From: Vandiemenella viatica | Lineage: Eukaryota; Arthropoda; Insecta; Orthoptera; Morabidae | Direction: 5' to 3' | NCBI GenBank assembly: GCA_031002005.1 | Contig: CM061914.1 | Location: forward strand, 14,122,148 to 14,186,147 | DNA: 64,000 nt | Part shown: piece by piece, positions 36,381-45,896 of the stretch | How positions within the stretch are numbered: the first letter of the stretch is position 1 | How the letters are laid out: each line of letters opens with the position of its first letter | Position numbers and translations under genes: made by a program | The notes under the pieces: generated by a model | The model's input: only the letters and a program-made list of their open reading frames with translations | What the model was told of the DNA's origin: nothing | Databases searched by the model: none

Positions 36381-39233
36381 CTAATCTCTTTGCTGTGCAT
36401 TCCAATCCCTAATGGTACGAGGGAAAAAAGAATTCATATAAGAATCAGTCCGGCACCTTATTTCTCTAATTTTATCTTTCCTGTCCTTCCGACTCAAATA
36501 GGTTGGTGGAAGAAGTATTTCACTACACTCATGAGTGAAAGTTGGAGTACGCATGTTTTCCAATAAGTTTAAACGAAACGTATGTCGTCTATCTACCAGA
36601 GACTCCCAACCTAATCTACTAATCAGTTCTGTGACGCTTTCATAAGGACTGTAGCAAGCGGTCACGAATCGAGCGGCTCTACTCTGTACTTTCTCTATAC
36701 TTTCGATCAATCCCTTACGAAACGGGTCCCAAATGGCACAACAATAATCCAAATGTGGACGCACAAGAGATTTGTACGCTATCTCCTTTGTTTGTTCATT
36801 ACAATTTTTCAAGATTCTACCTATGAATCGCAGCCTAGAATTTGCTCTACCTACTAAAGAATGAATGTGTATGTCCCATTTCATGTTCCTTTGTACTGTT
36901 ACTCCCAAATATTTAATAGAATCGACCATATCAATAACTGTATTGTTTAACTCGTATTTCTGAACAATCGGATTCTTTTTGTTAGTTATGCTCATTGTCT
37001 TGCACTTTTTACAGTTTAGAGTAAGTTGCCACTCAGCGCACCAAGACAAAATAACATCCAGATCGCGCTGAATTTCTAAGCAATCGGCCAAAGTTCTTAC
37101 TTCCCTATAAATAACCGCATCATCAGCAAACAATCTAAAAAGGCTTTTCACTTTGTCTCCGAGATCGTTTATAAAAATTAAGAAAAGAAGTGGTCCTATT
37201 ACACTTCCTTGAGGTACACCCGATGTAACATCTAGATTAGAAGAACTTTCTCCTTCAATGACAACATACTGCGACCGACCAGTTAGAAAATCCTTTATCC
37301 ATTCACGAAGCTGATCCGATATACCGTACGCTCGAAGCTTCGCTAAAAGGCGGTTGTGTGGCACAGAGTCAAAGGCTTTCTGGAAATCTAAAAAAATTGC
37401 ATCTACTTGTGAACCTGTATCGATAACTTTCCTTACGTCGTGTGTAAATAGGGCCAGCTGTGTTTCACATGACCTTTTCTTCCGAAATCCATGTTGATTT
37501 GTTGTAAGCAAATTATTATAATCTAGAAAATTCATAATGTTCGAGCATATAATATGCTCCATAACTCTACTACAAACAGATGTTATAGATATGGGACGAT
37601 AGTTCCCAGGATCACTTCGATCACCTTTTTTGAAAATCGGAGTTACTTGCGCGATTTTCCAGTCTGAAGGTACTTTCCGCTCTTCTAATGATTTACTGAA
37701 TATATCAGACAGAAATGGCCCGATTTCTGCAGCATATTCTGAAAATACTCTTACTGGAATTCCATCCGGGCCCGGTGCTTTCCCCCACTTCAGGAGCTCT
37801 AATTGCTTAACAATACCTGCAGTATCTATTCGTAATGATTCCATCACCGACTCGCCATGGCGTGGGAAAACGGGAATACTATCCTTATGTTCATTTGTAA
37901 CTGAATTTTTGAATACAGTATTTAGTACGTTAGCTTTATCGCGGCTTTCATTAACCTCGGAACCTTCACGAATTAGTGCTGGAATATTGCTGTTGGTACA
38001 ATTAACTTTTCGTACATACGACCAAAATTTCTTTGGGTTTTCTGTGAGACTCTTAGAGAGAGAGTTGGAGTGAAAATCGTTAAAGGCCTCGCGCATTACA
38101 TTCTTAATACGTCCTCTTAAATCAGCTAAGGTTTCTAAATCGCTGCGACACCCCTTCCTTCTTGAACGTGCGTGTATTTTCCTTTGTTTTTTGAGTAATC
38201 TTTTGACTTCGCATGTGTACCACGGTGGATCATTCTCTCCCTTTATTGTCCGCTTTGGTATATGTATTTCCATGCCTTCCCTGATTATATGTATAAAACG
38301 ATGCCACATCTCTTCAACGGTGTCCTTTGTTGACTTGAAGTTATGATATTTATTCCTCAGGTAGGTTCTAAAACACTCCTTTGAGGCCTTACTGAATTTG
38401 TATACAATCCGCCCTTTTTTCCTTTTTCGCTCGGTCATTAATTTGATAGTCCCAATTACCGCTTTGTGATCGCTTATTCCTGTGGTCGTTGAAATGTCGG
38501 TGAATAATTCTGGCCTGTTGGTAACCAGCAAGTCTAAAATGTTTTCGCTACCGTTATGACACCGCGTAGGTTCATTAACTAGCTGCTCGAGATGATTATC
38601 TGACAACAAATCGAGAATTACTTCAGAAGCTGCCTTATCCCTGCTACCTGTGATGTGAACGTAATTACGCCAGTCAATATAAGGCAGATTGAAGTCGCCT
38701 CCTAGAATCATAGCATGATCTTTAAAACGGCTAGCTATACTATTCACATTATTTCTTAACTCCTCGACGATAGCTATATCCGAATCAGGTGGACGGTAGA
38801 AGGCACCTATGATGAGTTTTGACCCAGCAACGTTGAGTTTAATCCATATGATTTCACAGTTCGTATCGACGTCTATTTCATTACATGGGAGAAATTTACT
38901 AACATCTATAAATACCCCACCTCCATGAGAATGTAATCTGTCTTTACGAAAAACATTCATGCTATCTTTAAAAGTTTCGGCGGAACTTATTTCCGGTTTC
39001 AACCAACTTTCTGTACCGATAACGATATCCGCTTCTGTACTGCAAATAACGCTTTCAAGTTCCGGTTGTTTATTACAAACGCTTCTACAGTTAATTACGA
39101 GAACTTTTAACTGACGAGATTCTTTTACGTTGCTCCTACATTCCGGTGTTGTATCTGATTGGGTTGCCCATAACTGAATTTCGTGTTTCGGGTCTTCCTC
39201 CCTCAGCCTAAAAAACCACCCAGTGCATTCCAC
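36381..39233 (-). CDS. ORF2 of CR1-type LINE: endonuclease-reverse transcriptase, 950 aa
   Basis: Intact 950-codon frame for target-primed reverse transcription. Residues about 45-270 form an APE-type endonuclease: VLVINCRSVCNK, IVIGTESWL, GAFYRPP, MILGGDFNLPYIDW and GISDHKAV, which hold the metal- and DNA-binding Asn, Glu, Asp and His. The RT spans about residues 470-760: GKAPGPDGIPVRVF, NYRPISITSV, NQHGFRKKRSCETQ, FLDFQKAFDSVPH, SGVPQGSVIGPLLFLIF and LFADDAVIY with both catalytic Asp. The C-terminus (YKSLVRPHLDYCCAIWDP, then SFFPRTIRDWN) is standard for CR1/jockey-group elements. The ATG overlaps the end of ORF1 by 31 bp. Length and completeness suggest a recently active copy. Confidence 0.95.
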   Translation of the reverse strand: MECTGWFFRLREEDPKHEIQLWATQSDTTPECRSNVKESRQLKVLVINCRSVCNKQPELESVICSTEADIVIGTESWLKPEISSAETFKDSMNVFRKDRLHSHGGGVFIDVSKFLPCNEIDVDTNCEIIWIKLNVAGSKLIIGAFYRPPDSDIAIVEELRNNVNSIASRFKDHAMILGGDFNLPYIDWRNYVHITGSRDKAASEVILDLLSDNHLEQLVNEPTRCHNGSENILDLLVTNRPELFTDISTTTGISDHKAVIGTIKLMTERKRKKGRIVYKFSKASKECFRTYLRNKYHNFKSTKDTVEEMWHRFIHIIREGMEIHIPKRTIKGENDPPWYTCEVKRLLKKQRKIHARSRRKGCRSDLETLADLRGRIKNVMREAFNDFHSNSLSKSLTENPKKFWSYVRKVNCTNSNIPALIREGSEVNESRDKANVLNTVFKNSVTNEHKDSIPVFPRHGESVMESLRIDTAGIVKQLELLKWGKAPGPDGIPVRVFSEYAAEIGPFLSDIFSKSLEERKVPSDWKIAQVTPIFKKGDRSDPGNYRPISITSVCSRVMEHIICSNIMNFLDYNNLLTTNQHGFRKKRSCETQLALFTHDVRKVIDTGSQVDAIFLDFQKAFDSVPHNRLLAKLRAYGISDQLREWIKDFLTGRSQYVVIEGESSSNLDVTSGVPQGSVIGPLLFLIFINDLGDKVKSLFRLFADDAVIYREVRTLADCLEIQRDLDVILSWCAEWQLTLNCKKCKTMSITNKKNPIVQKYELNNTVIDMVDSIKYLGVTVQRNMKWDIHIHSLVGRANSRLRFIGRILKNCNEQTKEIAYKSLVRPHLDYCCAIWDPFRKGLIESIEKVQSRAARFVTACYSPYESVTELISRLGWESLVDRRHTFRLNLLENMRTPTFTHECSEILLPPTYLSRKDRKDKIREIRCRTDSYMNSFFPRTIRDWNAQQRD

Positions 39234-40174
39234 ACGGCCCCTGCCACCCGTGTAGCCGATTCACGTGTGTAGTGCACACCTGACCTATTAAGGGGAACCC
39301 TACAAGACTCGACCCTATGGCGAAGATCGAGAAATCTGCAGCCAATGTCATCACAGAAACGTCGTAGTCTCTGGTTCAGCCCCTCAATACGGCTCTGAAC
39401 CAGAGGTCCACAATCAACTCTGTCTACGATGCTACAGATGGTTAGCTCTGCCGATATCTTGCGGTCACTGGCCACAGAGTTCACCCTTTCAGCCAGCCGC
39501 CGGAAGGAAGAGAGGATAACCTCCGACCCAAGGCGACAGGCATCATTGGTGCCGACATGAGCCACAATCTGTAGTTGGCTACACCCCGTCCCCTCTATGG
39601 CATCCAGGATGGCCTGTTCCACATCTCGGATCAGGCCACCCGGAATACACAATGAATGGACGTTGGATTTCTTCCCCGAGGAATCCGCCATTTCCCTAAG
39701 GGGCTCTAATAACCGCCTAACATTAGAGCTCCCAACTACCAGAATGCCCCTCTGCGTTTGCTCAGACCTGGCGGGCTGGGGGGCCGTCAACTCGCAGGAT
39801 GACAATTGTGGGACTGAGTCAGCCTCCGACAATACATCAAACCGGTTGGACAGACGAACAAGTTTAGCGTCTTGGCCTTTAAGCCTGTTCGACTGCCCCC
39901 GTGTGCGGCTTCGAAGTCTGGAAGCCATACGCCAGTCACCAACAGGCGACTGCGGCACAGCATCCAACACTTCAGCCTGGGTTGCAGGTACGACAGTCGA
40001 TATGGGAGAATCTGTGATAGGCTTGGCTATATCAGTTTCCCCAACATCACATCTGCTGCAGCTTTTTACGGCAGCTTCCAGCTGTGTAACTTTCGCTAAC
40101 ACAGCTGCAAGCTGAGCGCGCAGATCAGCCACCTCAGCTCGCGTCTGCACACAGCAATCACAGTCCCTAGACAT
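39203..40174 (-). CDS. ORF1 of CR1-type LINE: coiled coil plus SGNH-esterase-like domain
   Basis: 323 codons from MSRDCDCC. An upstream in-frame ATG at 40273 would add a hydrophobic stretch encoded by the first repeat monomer, so I prefer 40174. Residues about 10-45 are a short coiled coil (VADLRAQLAAVLAKVTQLEA), preceded and followed by Cys pairs. From about residue 145 a SGNH/GDSL-like hydrolase follows: GILVVGSSNVRRL (Ser nucleophile kept, usual Asp of GDS replaced by Ser), VAHVGTND (block III) and NRSGVHYT (His kept, usual Asp replaced by Ser). CR1 and related LINEs are known to have esterase domains in ORF1. Whether this one is catalytic is uncertain given the changed residues. Confidence 0.85.
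   Translation of the reverse strand: MSRDCDCCVQTRAEVADLRAQLAAVLAKVTQLEAAVKSCSRCDVGETDIAKPITDSPISTVVPATQAEVLDAVPQSPVGDWRMASRLRSRTRGQSNRLKGQDAKLVRLSNRFDVLSEADSVPQLSSCELTAPQPARSEQTQRGILVVGSSNVRRLLEPLREMADSSGKKSNVHSLCIPGGLIRDVEQAILDAIEGTGCSQLQIVAHVGTNDACRLGSEVILSSFRRLAERVNSVASDRKISAELTICSIVDRVDCGPLVQSRIEGLNQRLRRFCDDIGCRFLDLRHRVESCRVPLNRSGVHYTRESATRVAGAVWNALGGFLG
39209..39215 (-). promoter_or_regulatory. Candidate -1 ribosomal frameshift site (T TTT TTA)
   Basis: In the ORF1/ORF2 overlap the ORF1 frame reads GGT TTT TTA GGC TGA, so T TTT TTA is in the X XXY YYZ phase of a slippery heptamer, two codons before the ORF1 stop. A -1 slip continues as AGG CTG AGG, exactly the ORF2 frame. I see no strong downstream hairpin, only weak GGG/CCC pairing. 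Re-initiation at the overlapping ORF2 ATG is the alternative. Confidence 0.5.
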
Positions 40175-40257
40175 ACTGCTTTTGAAAAACGCAAAAAGAA
40201 AGGAAACAAAAAAAGTACAGACAAAAGGAACAGAAACTCGAAATAACCTGGACTTCC

Positions 40258-40925
40258 TACAAAATATATACACTCGGAGATTGCACTAATCAAATCCCCA
40301 CACCACTACAGATAAAATATAACAATAAAATACGCTACTGCACTCGGCAACTGTTCAAACGCTACTAACTAGTACTGTCTACAAAATGTAAACACTCAGA
40401 GATTACACTATTCAAATACCCACACCACTACAGATAAAATACAACAACAAAATACGCTTCTGCACTCGCTGACTGTTCAAACGCTACTAACGACCACTGT
40501 TTACAAAATGTAAACATTCAGAGATTACACTATTCAAATACCCACACCACTACAGATAAAATATAACAATAAAGTGCGCTACTGCACTCGGCAACTGTTC
40601 AAACGCTACTAACTAGTACTGTTTACAAAATGTAAACACTCAGAGATTACACTATTCAAATACCCACACCACTACAGATAAAATACAACAACAAAATACG
40701 CTTCTGCACTCGCTGACTGTTCAAACGCTACTAACGACCACTGTTTACAAAATGTAAACACTCAGAGATTACACTATTCAAATACCCACACCACTACAGA
40801 TATAAAAACAACAACAAAATACGCTACTGCACTCGCTGACTATTCAAACGCTACTAACTAGTACTGTCTACAAAATGTAAACACTCAGAGATTACACTAT
40901 TCAAATACCCAGACCACTATATATT
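40258..40925 (-). repeat. 5' tandem monomers of the CR1 LINE, period 122 bp
   Basis: Units start at 40258, 40380, 40502, 40624, 40746 and 40869 (tacaaaatgtaaacactcag). Five are complete and the sixth is partial. Units 1 and 3 share one variant (cactcggcaactg, aactagtactg) and units 2 and 4 another (cactcgctgactg, aacgaccactg). This gives an A-B-A-B order, i.e. a 244-bp higher-order repeat. Lying directly upstream of ORF1, they are likely promoter monomers. Confidence 0.88.
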
Positions 40926-40998
40926 ATAATATATTTTCTGTATTTTTAAGTTTGATAAAGCAATGAATTTAAGGTATTTATATAGGTTTACTAAAACA

Positions 40999-41206
40999 TG
41001 CCATGCGCAATGGCCAAGTCATCATAACTTTTTTTAAATTCTAAATTAAATCTATAATACCAAGAGAGATTATTCTGTTTCACAAAGTGAAGCGAATACA
41101 CACTGTAAAGCTTAGACTTGTCACAGAAAACGATCTCGTAACTTTTTGTCACTACACGAGTACGAGACTTGGCCTCTTTTTACAAGAATTATTTTTCTGG
41201 GATTAC
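40999..41206 (-). repeat. Long inverted repeat, right arm
   Basis: Partner of 36050-36252. Similarity stops near the agattgtt sequence at about 41220 on the outside and near 40995 on the inside. Confidence 0.8.
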
Positions 41207-41814
41207 ATTTTCATTGACTAAGATTGTTACGGTGTACTGATAGTCCCTGGTTCAAATCCCTGTCTCGGCTGTAATTTTTACGGGTTTTAGAATTGACATT
41301 CACCTCTCGCATAGCTTTGATTTGTTAATGCTAAGTTGCTCGGACGCTCCGTGGTTCGAAATTCACGTTAAACTGTAGGTCTCCTTTAAAAATTAGGTTA
41401 AACGATAGAAGTGTACTGCGCGGCTGATAAGAAACTCTGTGACTGGACCTTTGAGATCATATTATGTTATTAGGATATTATTGTACTCAATTTCTGCGGT
41501 CTCTGTTTAAATTAAAATATATAATAATCTCATTCTCTATTAACAAAAAATATCAAATGAATCGAAAGAAACCTCAACCAAAACAATCACGTCAAATGTG
41601 AAGTGATGACGCTTGACATTTTATTCTATGTTGAGATACACGAGAATTTTTCAGTCCAGTACAGTGTGATAATCATTTGTTAAAACTGCGTTGGGATACA
41701 ATTTTTGTGCTTAAGAAATCAAATAATGAGATAACAGGAATCAGGAAAAAGAAAGTATTTATCATACCCTATTACTTTCGTAGATTATAAAGTATGCCTC
41801 TCTTCTCTCTCTCT
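41207..41814. other. hAT interior, unassigned; tRNA-like B box
   Basis: A B-box-like GGTTCAAATCC near 41251 lies in this stretch, but no A box or acceptor-stem pairing is visible, so no tRNA is called. Otherwise AT-rich. Confidence 0.4.
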
Positions 41815-41910
41815 TTTTTTTTTTTTGTTTTTTGCTGTCGTCAGTCTTTCGACTGGTTTGATGCAATCCTCCATCCCTTCCTATCCTGTGCTAACCTCTA
41901 CGCAAAATAA
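41815..41910 (-). mobile_element. LINE G 3' fragment, second copy
   Basis: gtcagtctttcgactggtttgatgc matches the 5700-5760 LINE G fragment. It is preceded by a T run, the complement of a poly-A tail, and is short and 5'-truncated. Confidence 0.6.
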
Positions 41911-42102
41911 AATACACTACTCTATAATAAAGTACGGGAGTTAACCCTAGCTGCGATTCCCATATCATTTTTAAGGTAATTTTTCTTTACATTAATACCG
42001 TGAAACAACAAAATTTAAAAGTTAAATGAGAATGAAGACCGCGTAGGAGCCCGTCCGTCACACGGATGAGCTACGGATAAGTGTGAACACGAGGGGGGGG
42101 GG

Positions 42103-42540
42103 CCAGCCGTGATGGAGCGTCCATAAACTACGTGGCACGGTCTAGATGAAGGCGGGTTTGGCTGGAAAGCTACACTGGACTACGTGGGAGAGGGAGGGGG
42201 GGGCGGAGGGGTTCCGAGCAAGGCAATGTAGTTTTTGATTCATATTATTTGTCACAGTTAAAATGGGGTACAGAACCCTCAACAGCATGTAAATATCTAT
42301 TTCCGTTATTTAATTATCACCATATGTAATTTACGATAGTCTGACAAGAGAAAACAGTACCTACAAAATGTCTTCTGGAGTTAATAGGGCAAATAGCTAC
42401 ATACTAGGTGGAGGGGGGGGGGGGGGAAGAGTAGACACAAAAACCACACCAGGCTACGTAGGTGGGGGGGGGGGGGGAGAAGTTCAGAAGAGATCAAAAT
42501 GGAACTACGTGGTTTATGGATGTTGGTGCGGTGACGGTCT
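42103..42540. mobile_element. MITE-like element with long G runs
   Basis: The left end gcgtccataaactacgtgg and the reverse complement of the right end acatccataaaccacgtag are inverted repeats. Between them lie runs of 9-15 G and repeats of a (g)gctacgt motif. No ORF of biological sense; the glycine-rich frame at 42368 is a product of the G runs. Confidence 0.55.
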
Positions 42541-42660
42541 GAAAAGTTTTTTTTTTTAAAGTGCTTATGAAGTTCAGAAGAGATCAAAATGGAACTACGT
42601 GGTTTATGGATGTTGGTGCGGTGACGGTCTGAAAAGTTTTTTTTTTAAAGTGCTTATGAA
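42481..42660 (+). repeat. 90-bp tandem duplication
   Basis: The unit starting agttcagaagagatcaaaat occurs at 42481 and again at 42571, almost identical, differing mainly in the T-run length. It includes the right end of the G-run element, so the duplication is younger than that insertion. Confidence 0.9.
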
Positions 42661-44270
42661 TTTACGAACATGTAGAAAGCGAAGAAAGGATAGTACAGGA
42701 GGACTAACACGAGTTAAACTTTCTAATTGTATTATATTAAAAATATGTACATATATTAATAAAAATTCACGCTAGTATTTATGTGAATTTATATTAGGCC
42801 TATTAATTTATGTTACGCAAGCAAAATTATGAATAATTTTCATATTGAGTTTAATAACAATACAGATAAAGATAAGTCAATGAAAGAATATTTTTATTAA
42901 CATGCCTATAAACCACAGAGTTCGACCGGAGCAAAGTACGAGTTCTATTCGAAATCTGAACAAAAACTGAGTCTCTGTGCAGATACAACAGTTAAATTTT
43001 TATTAGAGTAAAAATAATACGAGTAGTGGAAACTGCCAGAATATTTTACGTTTTGCTATATCCGTTAGAATCAGTATTACTATTACTACCAAATGAAGTT
43101 TTAATTAAAATTAACTACGTGGTATATTGCAATTACATTATGCGAAGTAAGTTTTCTGAAGGCTTTTATAGTAATAAATATATAATAACGAGTGACACGG
43201 TGGTAATAAAAAATGAAAAAAACTTATGTTAGATTGTACTGTATTTTTATTACCTGATCTTTCAAGGAATTCCGCTATTTTTCCAAATATTGTCCTTCAC
43301 AGATTGGTCCTTGTACAGGGGTGAAGAAAGATCATATATGCACGGAAATTTACACACTACTTCCACCAGTTTTTCATCTTTATCCGCTGTAAATAACACC
43401 TTTCCCTGCTAAAATATTTGAACTGTTCCGCTAGCGGCTGAGTCTACACTGGTCTGGGAGCGATACTGTCGCCCGGCTAAAGATGCCGTTTCCGAGAACG
43501 CGGGTCGCTTCTTAGGAAGCGCTCTCATTGCTTTCCATATAGCAGCCCATGCATTAGCGGGAAAACGGGCAGTCCTGGAATGCGGTGAGCAGAGTCCATC
43601 GCAAATACTTCTAGTTTGTAGGCGACAACACGCCAGGGTTTTCACCCCACATTCCAAGCGTCAGCGTGTGATCCCTCGATCGCTATTAACACACAGTCTG
43701 ACAGACCGTCTTAGACTGACGCATATGCTGCAATGGACGTTCGTCTTCCCGGCAAAGATGTCTTAACTGACTTTATTAAACTGTACGAGACATTCCCATG
43801 TTTATCCATTTATATTTATGTAGATATATACGAATATGTTTATATACATTTACCTTCATATAATCATTCCTGAGTTCCTCGTACAATATTTTGCAGATTT
43901 CAGGTATAACATATCCCAAAGATTGGAAGGCCCTTCAAAGGGTCCGTAGGAACTTCGACCTAAAGGGGAAGTAAGAGGCTGTGTCTTTGAACATTCCCGC
44001 GTGTGTGTGGGCAACGAAGGACCAGGAATGACCCGCGGACCCTACCACCCCTGGCCCCTCGCATTTCTCAATAGTCTATGTAGCAGTGATTATCTGCATA
44101 GAAATCGCACCTTTATTAATGAGGATACGAAAAGCTATGAGATGACAGGTCTTGTTACACATGCTAAATACCTACACCCACGAGATAAGTCCATAGACGT
44201 TAATACGCTGAATTTCGTTTTTCTTTAGATCGACAGAAATATGTAATTAAATTAAATGGTTAAGTTAAGC
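42661..44270. other. hAT interior right part, unassigned
   Basis: AT-rich with a moderately GC patch at 43420-43760. No gene recognised. The last about 80 bp (44270-44354) are the GC-rich hAT terminal region with a long C run. Confidence 0.5.
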
Positions 44271-44512
44271 TGGCACGCGCGGCGCCCTCCAGACCCCGGC
44301 GCCCCGGGCGATCGCCCGGGTCGCCCCCCCCCCCCCCCCCTAAAGCCAGCGCTGGGCATAATTGAGTAAATACTAAGTATGTTTTAGTAATCAAAAGAAA
44401 ATCTTTAATGAAATTGGTAGAAGAATAGAATTAGGTGCAGAAAATCTAGAAAATTCCAACTTAGAGAAGAAAAATAAGATATTCCCACTGTCAAGGTTTT
44501 TCTATTTTCCCT

Positions 44513-44792
44513 TGTAAAATTATTATCTTTATTGTTACTCATTTATTTAAACACAAATAACATTTACTTTCAGCATTCATTCCACGTACTAATAGAATAT
44601 TTACAAGCACAATTCGTCCGCTATATTCATCATCTTTTTTCCTACGGACTTGCTCTCTTCTTCTATTTCCGCCAAATATGTTGTTTTAACACACACCTCT
44701 TTCCTCTTGCATAATAGCTATTATCTTTATCTTTTACAAAAAATAAAATAAATTAAACAAACAAAAAATGTAAGGGAATATGTTTCCTTACA
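44513..44792 (-). repeat. 3' LTR of LTR retrotransposon 2
   Basis: About 280 bp, TG...CA when read on the + strand (ends ttccttaca). Pairs with 46696-46974. Confidence 0.82.
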
Positions 44793-44888
44793 TATCCGCG
44801 CGGCCCTTTTTGTCAAATTCGTGTCAACTAAATTTTTGTTACATAATTACGTAGTCTTTCTCGGCATTGAGAATATAAATACTGTTCT

Positions 44889-44995
44889 CAGGTGACTAGG
44901 AGTGTTATAATTACATAATATTTCGGCGCTCTCAATCATTGGCATCAAAATATTGTGTAATTATAACACTCCTTTAACTCGGCTAGTCACCTGGT
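44889..44995. repeat. Hairpin of about 105 bp inside LTR element 2
   Basis: Arms ggtgactaggagtgttataa and, reversed, ttataacactcctttaactcgg...tagtcacc form a stem of about 30 bp around a loop with ggcgctctcaatcattggca. It may be a tiny MITE or a structured part of the LTR element. Confidence 0.55.
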
Positions 44996-45293
44996 GATTA
45001 CTTATTACCTTACAATTTCACAATATTGCGTATAATGTTTCCATTCATTCTCTACAACTGTCATCCCTCCAGTCATTCTCTGTTCAATCTCAAATCTTTT
45101 ATGCTTTTCAATCGCAACAATCTTACAACATATAAATGAAAACAATTAACAACAAATCAAAACAACAGTCGTTAAATTTTCTCTCCCCCACCATCTTGGT
45201 TGAAAACTCATTTGATATTCATATTATCCCTGATGGTGTGCAGCACATCCTTAGACTTATGTCTTTTCACATTTCTGCCTTCATACTTCAAGT

Positions 45294-45896
45294 TTAGTCC
45301 TCATTTCTTACTTTCCAGTTCATTATTTTTCTTACTTCTATGCCTATGTCCTTCCTTTTATCACATTCAATCACTTCTTCCTTCCATTCCTCTCCTTCAT
45401 ATTTTGTTTCTGTTGCTTGGTCCTCTCTATTTCTTCTCTTATCATTTCCTTTTTCGCATATCTCTTCATTTTTTATCATAGTTTCGTTTTTGTCTCCTAG
45501 TTCATGCATAGTTTTTTCTTCATTGTCTTCCTTTTTTCTGTGTGTTCCTATATCATCATTCACCAATATCGTCTGAAATTTCCTTTCATGCTCTTCTTCT
45601 TGTACATTTCTAACTGTAGAAATAATTTCCATTGGTTCCTCTGGTCCACTGTAATCATCTGTTACTTTCTGTTCTTCACCACTTTCCTGCTGATCTTCAT
45701 TGTTCTCCTGTCTTCCATCTTCTTCCGTTTCAACTCCTAGCTTTCCCTTATGTCCTCTCCTCCATTCTTGTAATGCTTGCCACTGACTCTGTTCCAATTC
45801 TATTAATTTTTGTTTCGTTTCTTGTTGGCTTTTTAAAATTATTTTTTTCATTTCTGGTTTCATTTTTTGTTGTCTTTGTAAAAGCATCGCCAGCAT
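45294..45896 (-). CDS. Gag-like coiled-coil ORF of LTR retrotransposon 2
   Basis: 200 codons bounded upstream by an in-frame TAG. Almost the whole protein is charged and helical (long runs of E, K, Q, N; e.g. LLQRQQKMKPEMKKIILK), predicted coiled coil. No zinc knuckle, protease or RT follows. Interpretation as a truncated Gag rests on position between the LTRs and the similar layout of LTR element 1. The hydrophobic + strand frames here are its shadows. Confidence 0.55.
   Translation of the reverse strand: MLAMLLQRQQKMKPEMKKIILKSQQETKQKLIELEQSQWQALQEWRRGHKGKLGVETEEDGRQENNEDQQESGEEQKVTDDYSGPEEPMEIISTVRNVQEEEHERKFQTILVNDDIGTHRKKEDNEEKTMHELGDKNETMIKNEEICEKGNDKRRNREDQATETKYEGEEWKEEVIECDKRKDIGIEVRKIMNWKVRNED

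Larger units (their letters stand above)
36312..40925 (-). mobile_element. CR1-type LINE with intact ORF1 and ORF2
   Basis: About 4.6 kb on the minus strand. The order is: 5' tandem monomers (40925-40258), ORF1 (40174-39203), overlapping ORF2 (39233-36381), a 3' UTR of only about 70 bp, and a tail of short ATGTAG-type repeats (36312-36328). Both ORFs are open over their full lengths, the only element in the window for which this is true. It inserted inside the element bounded by the inverted arms at 36050 and 41206. I could not find a clean target duplication. Confidence 0.9.
29030..44354 (-). mobile_element. hAT (ZMYM1-like) DNA transposon, 15.3 kb with nested insertions
   Basis: The left end reads CAGGGCCGGCCTTAA and the right end, reverse-complemented, CAGCGCTGGCTTTAG. 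They are flanked by an identical 8-bp duplication GGCATAAT (29022-29029 and 44355-44362), the length expected for hAT. Subterminal regions on both sides are rich in GGCGCCC/GGGCG motifs. The transposase gene is near the left end on the minus strand. The large size comes from later insertions: a TIR element with a LINE, a long-inverted-repeat element and a complete CR1 LINE. Outside those the interior is largely unassigned. Confidence 0.85.

Noticed and set aside
37630..40115. Long + strand ORFs at 37630-38073 and 39597-40115
   Set aside because: Shadows of the intact CR1 ORF2 and ORF1 on the minus strand.
40175..40273. Hydrophobic N-terminal extension of ORF1, possible signal peptide
   Set aside because: Encoded by the first 5' repeat monomer and its edge; the ATG at 40174 gives the expected cytoplasmic Cys-rich/coiled-coil start.
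41229..41290. tRNA-like B box (ggttcaaatcc)
   Set aside because: No acceptor stem, A box or anticodon loop can be drawn around it.
42368..42559. Glycine-rich small ORF
   Set aside because: Produced by poly-G runs in a MITE.
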